Source: Spartinivicinus ruber (GTDB lineage Bacteria; Pseudomonadota; Gammaproteobacteria; Pseudomonadales; Zooshikellaceae). Taken from it: DNA of 64,000 nucleotides. A model generated the notes under the pieces. The model was not told the DNA's origin. It was given only the letters and a program-made list of their open reading frames with translations, and did no database searches. The translations under genes and the position numbers were made by a program. Location of the stretch: contig NZ_CP048878.1 in NCBI RefSeq assembly GCF_011009015.1, positions 6,233,001 to 6,297,000 of the forward strand, written 5' to 3'. Of this stretch, positions 29,001 through 37,125 are shown piece by piece. Numbering within the stretch: position 1 is the stretch's first letter; each line of letters starts with the position of its first letter.

Positions 29001-29655
29001 ATTTGGCACTAGCTATTTTCTAATGTGCTTTTGTATAGCTGCCCTTGTTTATGGATTCACAAGCAATATAGCTTTAAGTATGTTGCCTGCTCTACTTATT
29101 ATGACTTATAGTGAGTTTCGCAATCCCTTATTTTCCTTTATACATGCAGTGTTTAGAATAAACTATGTACTGATGTTATCGATATTATTACTAGCTCCTA
29201 ACATTCTAGCTGCTAGTAATATCAATATTGCTAACATAATAGTTTTAATAATATATGGTATAATTGGAATTTTTATCACCCATAAACTGTGTTATCAAAA
29301 TAAAATTTTTTGGCAAAACTACCAAAAACTCAATATTCAAATATGGGTGGGACATGGTATTTTGCTATTGAGCTATCTTGCAATAATTAAATTACTATTT
29401 GGTAGTGTACTAGCGGTTGCAACTACTATCACCTTGCTAATCCATGCGCTTATTGTGCTGTTTATGACCTTAAAAGAATACTATCGAAATATCCTCAAAC
29501 TTTCACTGCTACTATTTGCAGCCTGCACAATAAAACTTGTGCTTTACGATATGCAAGACTATTCATTATTCCACAAAATGCTGGTCATGATAGCCGTAGG
29601 TACTATTTTGCTTGTAGGAGCATATCAGTTCCAGCGAATGAAGGAACGGACGTAA
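26008..29655 (+). CDS. DUF2339 large polytopic membrane protein
   Basis: 1215 residues. An N-terminal coiled coil (about 1-50, KKELAELQEQFSNRANQLSARL) and an acidic Gln/Glu-rich linker to about residue 150 precede roughly thirty hydrophobic helices that continue to the C-terminus. This coiled-coil plus many-helix design matches the DUF2339 family of predicted inner-membrane proteins, whose function is unknown. The key repeated features are short GLG/GxxL helix pairs, with no obvious enzyme motif. It stands alone with a ~225-bp upstream region shared with tpsB. Confidence 0.85.
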   Translation: MDKSAYQAEIALLKKELAELQEQFSNRANQLSARLDTISQQFAQTSPEDLSAQHHETELDLDSQSKPGHSDIGLGSVQQETQGEAEQASLQASIIPAETEQQFHNQQDTIEESTEPVSQGAELTESRLIDDTTDTLENVENTSEEKPNKLVDAFNWLISCIVYIGPFARLIEQITHIYEHYQQQGKTPVFLMTAAGITTLVIGFGYLLQYSFTEFLSFYAKFAVCYLIGIAVSLLGCWLCIKKPAFSEYGSSLIGLGIIIDYLVSYFLGPYFEVVSGFTSFLILAIITLISYVLAITFETKVVATVTLLGGSLSPIVTGDTFVVGHIFALYLLLLTIANLHIAHRINWQILANIALFTTLGLLEYGGYFWNHFNLVSIFFLFSFFYLFSYNWGVKDRQPKAELVPFDLIALNTILFYFIYACFSLPASNIAIGGLLLTNAILITTIFQFFKLRATALGPVVSLMASLQLACALFALMPLDWFGILVGIEGLVLVYLGYSYQAYYLRLEGYFLYGIALLKLISDVVFADWFSTDFALVEILLPLFGLTGLLWCCFKLIQPYDEVQKPFESIIMRYSNEGVSLSAFSSWLIICLTSNVYWLAISSVPLLVWLMWRNQYHQLKLTEWLVYTIPLLCLLEAVTLLTAFTIVSNHSAYYWLIQPPISWINWLCVIGCFSLISQLSRFATFKLSTDKLPYIYQGIAYAIMPVFLGLDVISLLVNHIGIRQYPVINSNLWYNYIINLIIIVIFLYLLIYQLKPDSETIYEKYRLILSEPLGIGLAVFFLYTAASLNTEIWLNLAIIPWAVLLYSALKYKLKVSEVFAWLIPLCFVVAIIQGGIQVGSFHFSDQLLTTKLAWAELFFSGWALPLFYQYINQEQDGRLTKAADIVRIIVYLAIPLIPLPHIYRHYPQFITSAFWFSLAICWGLNWLLKLKQLTIEFYVIFYIATIITIFNALISAVTIFSGATLLNIVAALLSVSLLLIIERPLTAEKLKQSRYQQSFGTSYFLMCFCIAALVYGFTSNIALSMLPALLIMTYSEFRNPLFSFIHAVFRINYVLMLSILLLAPNILAASNINIANIIVLIIYGIIGIFITHKLCYQNKIFWQNYQKLNIQIWVGHGILLLSYLAIIKLLFGSVLAVATTITLLIHALIVLFMTLKEYYRNILKLSLLLFAACTIKLVLYDMQDYSLFHKMLVMIAVGTILLVGAYQFQRMKERT

Positions 29656-29717
29656 AATAGCCCTAGCATTTGCTTGTAAATTGGCATCATTGGCTCAGCT
29701 GGTGGGTAACAAAGTCT

Positions 29718-30476
29718 TTACTTTACATACACATTATTAACTAGATCATCGAAGTAGTATTGTTCATATTTCCCTGAGTCCATAAATTCATTAAATCCTT
29801 TATTAAACAAACTCATTATCTCCTTATTTTTTTCTATTTTATTAGAAAGTAGCAAATATGCACCTTGTTTTTTTAATGGTTTATTATGATTAGTAAATAA
29901 CTGAACCATTGTCTTTGGAAAAAATTTATTTATCTCAAAATAGCCCACACTTAAGTCATGGGGAAAAATATCAATCCTATTTTTCAGTAACATTTTTAAG
30001 TTTTGCAGGTCAGACTTTACTCTCACCACTTGCAAACTACTGCTAGCTTCAGCGTCCATAAAGTCCTGGCCATAGTTATAACCAATTGTAGCGCCTATTC
30101 TCAACCCATGTAAATCATTAAAATTCTTCCAATCAAATTGACGATTTTTCAAGTGAAAAAATACAAATGTTATATAGCCTATAGGTTGATCGCTGAATAA
30201 AAACTCCTTTTCTCTTTCAGGTGTTTTAAACCATAGAAATGTTCCATGTACTTTACTCTTTTTAGCATCCTCTATAGACCTAGCCCAAACTTGAAATCTG
30301 TAACTGACTTTTATCCCAACTGAGGCAAACACATCGGTAATTAATCTAGGTGTTACTCCATTATATTTTAACTTTTCTGATACATAAGGTGGCCACTCCC
30401 CACCAGACAAAGTTATGCTTAGTTCAGCATTAGCTTGGATTGAAAGCATAGTTAATACTATGTAAAAAAGCTTCAT
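29718..30476 (-). CDS. Orphan periplasmic substrate-binding protein (SBP_bac_3 type)
   Basis: ATG 30476 gives a signal peptide MKLFYIVLTMLSIQANA followed by ELSITLSGGEWPPYVSEKL, the usual opening of polar-amino-acid-type binding proteins. Later LHGLRIGATIGYNYGQDF and LKNRIDIFPHDLSVGYFEI form the second lobe. An alternative start at 30494 adds six residues. No permease or ATPase is close. The start lies 32 bp after the endolysin-like gene's stop, but shared transcription is uncertain. Confidence 0.78.
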   Translation of the reverse strand: MKLFYIVLTMLSIQANAELSITLSGGEWPPYVSEKLKYNGVTPRLITDVFASVGIKVSYRFQVWARSIEDAKKSKVHGTFLWFKTPEREKEFLFSDQPIGYITFVFFHLKNRQFDWKNFNDLHGLRIGATIGYNYGQDFMDAEASSSLQVVRVKSDLQNLKMLLKNRIDIFPHDLSVGYFEINKFFPKTMVQLFTNHNKPLKKQGAYLLLSNKIEKNKEIMSLFNKGFNEFMDSGKYEQYYFDDLVNNVYVK

Positions 30477-30507
30477 TACTGACTTGACCAGCATTAGTTA
30501 CTTAGGC

Positions 30508-30924
30508 TTATCTGTACAGATTAGATGATAATATTCCACTTTGTTCACTTTCCCACCATTCCCCCACACCAAAATTAGGACAGGTTTTCTTAGGGTCTAA
30601 GTCCCGGTGTCGACATATCTCGGCTAACGGGTATTTAAATTTCCACTCACTCAAAACATAGTCCAGGCTCAATATTTGGTCTTCTGTAAACTCATCTCGA
30701 CCAATCAGGCAAACACCTAAACTGTTGCGGTTATGCCCTTTAACATGAGCACCAGGCCAGAACTCAGGGCGGCCATTCTCGATCACCCCATCACGCCGAA
30801 TTACCTTGTGATAGCCGATGCCTGACCAATTCCGTTGCACATGCCATAGGTGAATATCAGCGGCGGTAACGTCCCGGTCGTCTGGCGTGTCTGAGCAATG
30901 GATGACGAGTTTTGTTATTTTCAT
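30508..30924 (-). CDS. Phage-type N-acetylmuramoyl-L-alanine amidase (endolysin-like)
   Basis: 138 residues, the size of T7-type lysozymes. Zinc and catalytic positions can be read: His in LVIHCSDTP, Tyr in GIGYHKVIRRDG, and His, Lys and Cys in CRHRDLDPKKTCPNF. There is no signal peptide, so a holin or a lysed cell would be needed for access to the wall. No other phage structural or lysis gene is present, suggesting a prophage remnant or a domesticated lysin. Confidence 0.85.
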   Translation of the reverse strand: MKITKLVIHCSDTPDDRDVTAADIHLWHVQRNWSGIGYHKVIRRDGVIENGRPEFWPGAHVKGHNRNSLGVCLIGRDEFTEDQILSLDYVLSEWKFKYPLAEICRHRDLDPKKTCPNFGVGEWWESEQSGILSSNLYR

Positions 30925-30941
30925 GATTTTTATTTAAGTAT

Positions 30942-30968
30942 AAAAAAAGCCCCAAAAATGTGGGGCTT
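30942..30968 (-). terminator. Rho-independent terminator
   Basis: Stem aagcccc/ggggctt, 8-nt loop. On the minus strand it is followed by seven T. It terminates the 31039-31404 gene before the endolysin. Confidence 0.88.
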
Positions 30969-31038
30969 GAAAGGATATTAATTGTCTGTTTTTAGTACTG
31001 AGCAGACCAATTATAGTCTACCCAATATGAATAAATTA

Positions 31039-31404
31039 TTAACCTAGTGCTCTGTTACCTTTTGGTGGTCTTGGGCAGCTAGGCCCACCTTTTACAGTAA
31101 CTGTAGGAACAACACTAGGTCTCATCCCACCACGGCCCGTAGCTAGATTCGCAAACTCAATAGGCTTACTGCCTTCTTTAGGTGGCTTAGGCCAGTGTGG
31201 ACCTCCAAGTGCGAACTCAATTGATATGTCTAAGCCTAAATAAGGACGGCGACAAAGCTTATACCTACATTCAATTTCTTGCGCGACTAGCCTAAACTCT
31301 GGTGGTAAGTCTATAGCTCTAAACTCGTCATTTTTAGTCACCAAATCTGCATGGGCGCTATTAATACCCACAACAGCTAAAGCTGTAACTATTATCTTTT
31401 TCAT
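31039..31404 (-). CDS. Small secreted protein with Pro-rich repeats, unknown
   Basis: 121 residues. The signal peptide MKKIIVTALAVVGINSAHA is clear. The mature protein has a Cys pair region (ECRYKLCRR) and a C-terminal half with two related motifs, GGPHWPKPPKEG and GGPSCPRPPKGN, about 35 residues apart. Family unknown. It is a single-gene unit with terminators on both sides. A separate Pro/Lys-rich mini-ORF at 34087-34176 has a similar PKPKPKP flavour. Confidence 0.65.
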   Translation of the reverse strand: MKKIIVTALAVVGINSAHADLVTKNDEFRAIDLPPEFRLVAQEIECRYKLCRRPYLGLDISIEFALGGPHWPKPPKEGSKPIEFANLATGRGGMRPSVVPTVTVKGGPSCPRPPKGNRALG

Positions 31405-31502
31405 GGTTAATTATTTTCTTTTTGACGTAAGGATCGAGAATTATACGACTTAAGCGGTATAGATAAAGATGACAACAAAGAGACCAAAACAATAAATTCG
31501 GG

Positions 31503-31534
31503 GTAAAAAAAAGCCCCATAGGGATGGGGCTTTT
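31503..31534. terminator. Bidirectional-looking terminator
   Basis: Stem agccccat/atggggct with a short loop. It is flanked by an A8 run on the left, giving eight T on the minus strand, and TTTT on the right. It serves the 31646-31897 gene on the minus strand. Confidence 0.82.
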
Positions 31535-31645
31535 ACAATATTAAAAATGATTGCTGTGTTTAGGAAAGTAATCTAAACAACAGGCGCATTATATCAATAT
31601 GAGTTACGAACTTAAAGAATAAATATTTTTATATTAGCAAGGATT

Positions 31646-31897
31646 TTAAAATTTAAAATCATCAGGAATTTGATCCTCAGAGTGTATAAGATGATGGCTA
31701 ATAGCATCCTCTATAGCTTTTTGTAAAGCAAGTACAGCATCAGCCTCTTCCATATGATTATTCCTTCTTAAATCCCTAATTTTAGTTGATAAACTACTTC
31801 TATACACTTGCCATGTTACATTCTGACTTTTAACTGGTACTATCCAATCACATTTTGGCATAGCACGAATTGCTGTAAAACAGTTTCTCAAGCTCAT
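31646..31897 (-). CDS. Hypothetical protein, 83 aa
   Basis: Short basic N-terminus (CFTAIRAMPKCDWIVPV) then a helical segment (KIRDLRRNNHMEEADAVLALQKAIEDAI) and a charged tail. No family recognised. AGGAGTTATTT lies upstream of ATG 31897, supporting translation. It lies in the accessory patch beside the IS5-type element and is followed by its own terminator. Confidence 0.55.
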   Translation of the reverse strand: MSLRNCFTAIRAMPKCDWIVPVKSQNVTWQVYRSSLSTKIRDLRRNNHMEEADAVLALQKAIEDAISHHLIHSEDQIPDDFKF

Positions 31898-32110
31898 TAT
31901 TTAAATAACTCCTGTATAAAAATTATATTAAGTCCCTGAAAGGCCCATGCGACATACTCTCTATCGATGAATCGTCATGAGGTGATGCGATATTACAACT
32001 GACCTTGTTTGCCTATATGTCCAAAAGCGACATCACTTTTTGTTCTTCATTATTGTAAATAGATGAAATCCCATTATCACTGTGTTTATAAGCTAAAATA
32101 TCATTTAGTA

Positions 32111-32881
32111 CTAGGGCCTGTTAACACTAATTAGTTTGTCGACGATAAGTGCAAAGTGAATAAAAAAGTGAAAAACAGTGTCTAATTTTTCAAATCGAGA
32201 GAATATACGTCTAAAGCCTTTTAGCCTACGAAATAAGCGTTCAACTTCATTACGGTTCTTGTACATTTCACGATCATACTTCCAAGGTGATAACCGATTA
32301 CTTTTTGGCGGAACCACAGGCTCCATATTTAAATCAAATACGAGTTGCCTGGTTTCGTCACCTTCGTAGGCTTTATCCATAATGACGTGCGCACCTTCCC
32401 AGCCACAGTTTTCAAGCCTCTTTAATAGCTTTCTACCTTCCGGTGCATCACCTGCTTGACCTGGAGATAATGAAAAAGTGACCGCCGTTTGATCATCTGC
32501 TGCTACCAGGTGAATTTTAGTTGACCATCCTCCTCTTGATTTACCAATCGCTTGTGGACCGTTTTTTTTAACGCGCCTGTACCATCAGGATGAACTTGTA
32601 TGATTGTGCTATCGAGCGATACAAGATCAACCTGGATATTGATGACATCAGCTTCTTGTAATACAGAAAAAACATCATCTAAAACACCTTTTTTGGCCCA
32701 TCGATTAACGCGTGTATAAATGCTGTGCCAGTTGCTAAAATATTTCGGTAACCCTCGCCACTTACAACCATGCTCGGCAACATAGAGAACGGCGTTGAGT
32801 ACTTGTATATTCGATAATTTTACATTGCCGCGCTGAACAGGCAGCAAGGATCATTTTAAATTGTTGTGTTGTAATCTCCAT
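32111..32881 (-). pseudogene. IS5/IS427-type transposase in shifted frames
   Basis: The natural start is ATG 32881 (MEITTQQFKMI), but a net frame change around 32850 breaks the link to the next block (LLPVQRGNVKLSNIQVLNAV), which is open to 32503. A run of eight A on the minus strand (32562-32569) then allows a -1 shift into the last block, which reads AIGKSRGGWSTKIHLVAADDQ onward. That block holds the catalytic Y-(2)-R-(3)-E-(6)-K motif (YKNRNEVERLFRRLK) and ends at TAG 32111-32113. The A8 shift is probably programmed, as in related elements. The N-terminal shift looks like damage, so this copy is likely inactive. Confidence 0.82.
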
Positions 32882-32919
32882 GAGCCTATTGTAACAACAT
32901 TAGTGTTAACAGGCCCTAG
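32111..32919. mobile_element. IS5-family (IS427-like) insertion sequence
   Basis: Terminal inverted repeats of at least 17 bp: gggcctgttaacactaa at 32114-32130 and its reverse complement at 32900-32916. Both ends are flanked by CTA/TAG, so the target is probably CTAG or TA. The element is about 803 bp, encodes a DDE transposase in shifted frames and ends 29 bp upstream of the broken dctP gene. Confidence 0.9.
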
Positions 32920-32947
32920 TAAATTTAATATTAAAAATTAGTGAGTT

Positions 32948-34008
32948 ATGAGTTTTATAGGTCTAGCCAAATTATTGGGATGTCAGCTATTGAGCTATTT
33001 GTGGTTCATACAAGTAGCATTGTCAGAGCCAACTACGATTATCTGTAGTACTGATAATCCAAAAGTTTCTTTACATGTACTTGCTCTCGAAAAGTTTGGT
33101 GAACTTGTTAGTCGATACTCTAATGGAGAACTTATTACTAAAATTCATTACCGTGGAAACCAGAAATACCCTGCCATCAGTGGGGAAGAAACTAATATGA
33201 ATATGGTAATGTCAGGGCTAAATCACCCAAAAGTTAAGCAGCCTTTGCACATTACAGTAATTGCTTCAGGAAATGCATCTTTAAAGGCATACATTTTAGA
33301 ATTTTTAATGCTTCCATATATTTTCCCTGAAATAGAGTCAGCAGAAAAGCTTTTTAAGAGTAAACTCATGACTGAAAAAGTTAATGATATACTTGCAAAA
33401 AAGCATAATGTTCGAGCTATTGGCTGGCTGATAGGTGGGTACCGCCATATGACTAATTCTAAGAGGCCTGTAACTCAGCTAGATGAAATGAAAGGACTTA
33501 TTATTCGTACTCCTCGTAACCGATTGATGCGTGATACTTATTTGGCATTTGGTGCAACAGTAAAAGCATTAAACTGGGGGGATACTTTCAACGCATTAAA
33601 AGAAAAGCACGTAGATGGGCAAGAAAATCCCTATAACGTTATATACTATTCTAAGTTTTGGGAAGCAGATCAAAAATATGTTACTAATAACGCTCCATTC
33701 TTATGGACTGGACCTATTTTAATAAACGAAATTTTTTATCAAAGTTTACCTAATAAACTTAAAATTGCAGTAAATAGAGCAGCGTTAGAAGCAGCCGAGT
33801 ATGAGTGGAAATGGATTATCAAGAAAAATATTTTTTCAAAAAAGAACTTATAAGTAAAGGAATGCAAGTTGATGAGCTTAAAGATAAACAAAAATGGATA
33901 AATGTAGCAAAAAAAATTTGGTACAAGCAGTATAAAAATATAGGTTATGGAAGCTACTTAGAAGGAGAGATGGTGGTACAAGGAGTATTAGAAGTTATAA
34001 ATAAATAA
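32948..34008 (+). pseudogene. TRAP-type substrate-binding protein (DctP family), frameshifted
   Basis: The first 301 codons (to 33853) give a DctP-like protein with signal peptide, including YRHMTNSKRPVTQLDEMKGL, RTPRNRLMRDTYLAFGA and LKEKHVDGQENPYNVI. Translation then shifts: the C-terminal helix region (ELISKGMQVDELKDKQKW ... KIWYKQYKNIGYGSYLEG) continues in another frame from about 33805 to 34008. The combined span is one base short of a multiple of three, pointing to a single lost base in the A/T runs near 33830. No TRAP permease genes adjoin. The ATG lies 29 bp from the IS5 element, so its promoter may also be displaced. Confidence 0.85.
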
Positions 34009-34086
34009 AATACAAGACGAGTGGGAGTATTCCCACTCTCTATCCCCCACCCATGGAGGGTAATCTGCTCTATCTATTAACGTTAT

Positions 34087-34176
34087 TTAGAATTTATTTG
34101 GAGTAGTTGGCTCTGGCTTTGGCTTGGGTTTAGGAAAGTGACCACGGATCGGCTGGGGTGACGTAGTTGTCATCAT
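34087..34176 (-). CDS. Possible small Pro/Lys-rich peptide, 29 aa
   Basis: On the minus strand AAGGACTC is followed after a short gap by ATGATG, then 29 codons containing the repeat PKPKPKPEP before TAA. The good ribosome site and biased composition suggest it may be real; the shortness makes chance equally possible. No homology is recognised. Confidence 0.3.
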   Translation of the reverse strand: MMTTTSPQPIRGHFPKPKPKPEPTTPNKF

Positions 34177-34462
34177 AATATTGAGTCCTTTTTCATAAAG
34201 AATGAGACTTAATCATAACCATATTCACCAAATAAACTGGGACGTAAGTCTACAATGACATCAAAAATTCAAAAACCTGACAAATGGTAGTTTTTTATAC
34301 TTTAGTTGCTTACACAGTGCCTTATATTTGGCACTTAACAAGTTTGTCATCCTTACTCTGCAATTTTTTACAAGCCTTTAACTGCCACAAGGTCTTATAA
34401 TCCCGTAGAGAGTGTGTAAATCTAGGTTTTTCAAAAATGGCTTTGCTGCTTAGGTAGTATTG
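34177..34462. other. Upstream region of the AraC-type gene
   Basis: No gene is supported. It follows the mini-ORF, contains AT-rich sequence and presumably the AraC promoter. A hairpin gagtggga/ttcccactc lies further left at about 34019-34038, after the dctP remnant. Confidence 0.4.
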
Positions 34463-35284
34463 ATGAAAGCTGATGAGGTTAAACGTTGGCAATTGGCGTC
34501 TTGTGAAGGGCTAAACCTCAGTGTGGCTCGTTATGTCGAGTTTCAGTTCCAGCGCCATTTCCATCTTGACTACCATATTGGAGTAGTACAACAAGGCTAC
34601 CAATGCTTTTACCACCGAGGAAATACCTACAACTTGGGTCCTGGCCAGATTTCTACCATCAATCCTGATGAGTCCCATGATGGCCATAGCTTAGAAGCTC
34701 AAGGCTATCAGGTTCGGGTCCTGGCAATCAGTCCTACACTAATGCAATCTTGGGTAGAAGATATTGCTGATAAGCCAGGGCTGCTGCCTTTTTTTAATCA
34801 GCCAAATATACTCAAGCCAGCTTTATTCCAAAAAGTTATGCAATTGCATCATCTTATGGAATTTGGAGGAGCTACTTTGGCTATTGATGCAGAGCTGCTA
34901 ACCTGCATAGCTGATTTACTCAAGCATCAGGGACAGTCTGCGTGTGGTTCAGATCCGATGGCATTAAGCAGGTCTCAACTCAGTCTGGTTAAAGACTATC
35001 TAACAGCCAATTTAAGTGAAAAAGTAAATTTGCAAACGTTGGCTAACTTATTTGGATTAAGTCGTTTTCAATTTTTGCGTCAATTTAAACAAGCTATGCA
35101 TATTACTCCTCATGCTTATCTAAAATGTTTGAGGTTAGAGTATAGTCTGAAATTATTACAAAAAGGCAACACTATCTGTGACGCTGCTCAGGCAGTGGGT
35201 TTTTACGATCAAAGCCACTTTAACCGTGCTTTTAAGCAAGCCTTTGGGGTTGTGCCTTCCCTGATACAGCAGTCGATAAAATAA
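34463..35284 (+). CDS. AraC-family transcriptional regulator
   Basis: 273 residues from ATG 34463 (ribosome site TAGGTAG; the TTG at 34460 is one codon earlier). The N-terminal cupin sensor has FHLDYHIGVVQQGYQ, GPGQISTINPDESHDG and HSLEAQGYQVRVL. The C-terminal double helix-turn-helix has VNLQTLANLFGLSRFQFLRQF and the recognition-helix region DAAQAVGFYDQSHFNRAFK. It lies 95 bp upstream of a LysE-type exporter on the same strand, a frequent pairing, so it probably controls that exporter in response to an amino acid or analogue. Confidence 0.92.
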   Translation: MKADEVKRWQLASCEGLNLSVARYVEFQFQRHFHLDYHIGVVQQGYQCFYHRGNTYNLGPGQISTINPDESHDGHSLEAQGYQVRVLAISPTLMQSWVEDIADKPGLLPFFNQPNILKPALFQKVMQLHHLMEFGGATLAIDAELLTCIADLLKHQGQSACGSDPMALSRSQLSLVKDYLTANLSEKVNLQTLANLFGLSRFQFLRQFKQAMHITPHAYLKCLRLEYSLKLLQKGNTICDAAQAVGFYDQSHFNRAFKQAFGVVPSLIQQSIK

Positions 35285-35379
35285 ACTGAACCTCTAAAAG
35301 CGATTTCTGCAATAATTTACAATTCATGACTTTACAATTTTCCTAGAATGCAGTTTTTAAGTGCATAATGGAAAAGTAA

Positions 35380-36045
35380 ATGACTGATTTAATGCTGCTA
35401 CTAACTGTGGGCGCAGTCCATTTAGGCGGCTTAATTAGCCCTGGACCAGATTTTGCCCTGGTATTAAGAAATAGTTTATCAAGTGATAGCCTTTCTCTTT
35501 CTAGAAAATTTGCTTGCATAACTGCATTGGGGTTATCCAGTGGGGTATTAATACATACCTTGCTGTCTATAATTGGCGTTAGTATGCTTATTAAAAATCA
35601 TCTGATTTTATTTACTGGTTTACAGTTAATTGGCGCTGCTTATTTACTTTTTTTAGGCTGTGGTGCATTAAAGACTGGTTGGATTAGGGTTAAATCAGGT
35701 TATGTAACCAGCGTAAGGATGAGTGGAAACACCCAAAATACTACTGGAATTTGGCAGGTCTATTTAACAGGGCTAATTACCAATCTGCTTAACCCTAAAG
35801 CATTAGTTTATTTTATTAGTTTGATATCTGCATTTGTCGTAAACAGCAGCTCTATATCACTTAAATTTGGAATTGCTGCAGAGCTTTTTTTACTGACTTT
35901 TATATGGTTTTCTGTATTAGCAATATTCTTGTCTTCAAAGAAGATGCAACATTGGATAAAAGAATTTGAAGGTTATATTAACATACTAACAGGGCTTCTA
36001 TTCAGTAGTGTTGGGTTGGTTATAATATTCCGAATCATAATATAG
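35380..36045 (+). CDS. LysE/RhtB-family exporter
   Basis: 221 residues with six hydrophobic helices. The family signature near the N-terminus is HLGGLISPGPDFALVLRNSL, and the middle has GLITNLLNPKALVYFISLIS. Members export amino acids or derivatives by proton exchange. The adjacent AraC regulator suggests inducible expression; the substrate is not predictable. Confidence 0.9.
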   Translation: MTDLMLLLTVGAVHLGGLISPGPDFALVLRNSLSSDSLSLSRKFACITALGLSSGVLIHTLLSIIGVSMLIKNHLILFTGLQLIGAAYLLFLGCGALKTGWIRVKSGYVTSVRMSGNTQNTTGIWQVYLTGLITNLLNPKALVYFISLISAFVVNSSSISLKFGIAAELFLLTFIWFSVLAIFLSSKKMQHWIKEFEGYINILTGLLFSSVGLVIIFRIII

Positions 36046-36056
36046 CATTTTCCAAG

Positions 36057-36108
36057 TTTGCCAGGTAGTTATCTTATTTACTTGAGATACATATAAATAC
36101 CTGGCAAA
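36057..36108. terminator. Hairpin between convergent genes
   Basis: 11-bp perfect inverted repeat tttgccaggta (36057-36067) / tacctggcaaa (36098-36108), with further pairing inside the loop (tatct/agata). It lies between the LysE stop and the convergent metalloprotease-like gene, so it probably terminates both. Confidence 0.6.
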
Positions 36109-36114
36109 TTTATT

Positions 36115-37011
36115 TCAGTTGGATGCTACTCTCACTATATCAACACCTGCTTTTGCTAAAGCACTGATCAATGCTTTGCGATACTTATTAACAAACTCTC
36201 CTAAAAAGTCTTTTTCAGCATTATCTTGAATCAGGTAAGCCTGAAATTCGTCAATAATAATATAGTCTTCAGTATTGTATGCTTTACCTAATATTGTCTT
36301 AATCTTCTTTTTATCTATCTCAGTAATTTGATTGTGCCAAAAATCATCTACTACTTTTTTGTAGTTAGGTGTTAGAAGATACTGGGCATGAAATATCTCA
36401 TGACTTGCTACAGATGCTTGAGATTTAGTGCTTTGAACAGATAGACCAATTACATAAAAATTTTCTTTTTTTACTTGTATTGATGGGGTATCTATGAATG
36501 CCTCTTTGAATGCTTGTTCTTTTTGGTTTAGCTTAATTGAAGAGCTTTCTTTAACCTGATTGTAGAACTCTATAATGGTTTTACCTGGCATATTATGGCC
36601 GGCAACTATTTTTTTATAGTTTTTTAGTTTCCAGTCGTCTTCTTTTAACAGGGTGCCTCGTTTCATACCTTTACCTGCGCCCATAAATATGCCAATTCGA
36701 GTAAAAGCATTGTTTAAATCAGCTTGATAAAAAGCTACACAAATATAAGCACCAGATATTTCAGTTATAGCACTACATTCCATGTACTGATCCATGCTTG
36801 AAGTGTCCTTATCTATATTAGTGAGTATTTTTATTGCAACAGATCGTTTTACTTTAGCTAGGAGTGCGGCAACCCCATTACTTTTAGCAGAAATTGGGTC
36901 GTTAGAAAGAGTGACTTGTGCTTGGATTGTATGGCCAAAAATAATTAATATACTAGCTAATGAACTTAAAAAAAATATTTTCACTAACAAATTCCTATTA
37001 AAATTAAACAA
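36115..37011 (-). CDS. Secreted HExxH-type putative metallopeptidase
   Basis: 298 residues. The signal peptide (LLVKIFFLSSLASILIIFG ... QAQ) is followed by an unknown domain. Near residue 210 the sequence ASHEIFHAQYLL contains HExxH, and about 50 residues later DEFQAYLIQ could supply the third glutamate ligand of a gluzincin. An adjacent cysteine pair (MECSAITEISGAYICVAF) could form a disulfide. No family recognised beyond the metal motif. It stands alone between a hairpin terminator and an AT-rich promoter region. Confidence 0.7.
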   Translation of the reverse strand: MFNFNRNLLVKIFFLSSLASILIIFGHTIQAQVTLSNDPISAKSNGVAALLAKVKRSVAIKILTNIDKDTSSMDQYMECSAITEISGAYICVAFYQADLNNAFTRIGIFMGAGKGMKRGTLLKEDDWKLKNYKKIVAGHNMPGKTIIEFYNQVKESSSIKLNQKEQAFKEAFIDTPSIQVKKENFYVIGLSVQSTKSQASVASHEIFHAQYLLTPNYKKVVDDFWHNQITEIDKKKIKTILGKAYNTEDYIIIDEFQAYLIQDNAEKDFLGEFVNKYRKALISALAKAGVDIVRVASN

Positions 37012-37125
37012 ATATAGATGTAACTCTGAGTAGCAATATTAACATATATGGAATAGTAAAATAGATAAAAACTAAGTTTCTATAGCTGTTACGTAGTTAA
37101 CTGGCAAGATAGCTATAAAATGTTA

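Noticed and set aside
32503-32570. Frameshift at the A8 run as plain damage of the IS5 transposase
   Set aside because: Related elements use a -1 shift on an A-run to make the full protein; only the N-terminal break near 32850 is treated as damage.
33805-34008. Independent 67-codon gene after dctP
   Set aside because: Its sequence is the missing C-terminal helix region of the DctP protein in another frame.
36057-36108. Riboswitch or attachment site
   Set aside because: A simple inverted repeat between convergent genes is best explained as a shared terminator.
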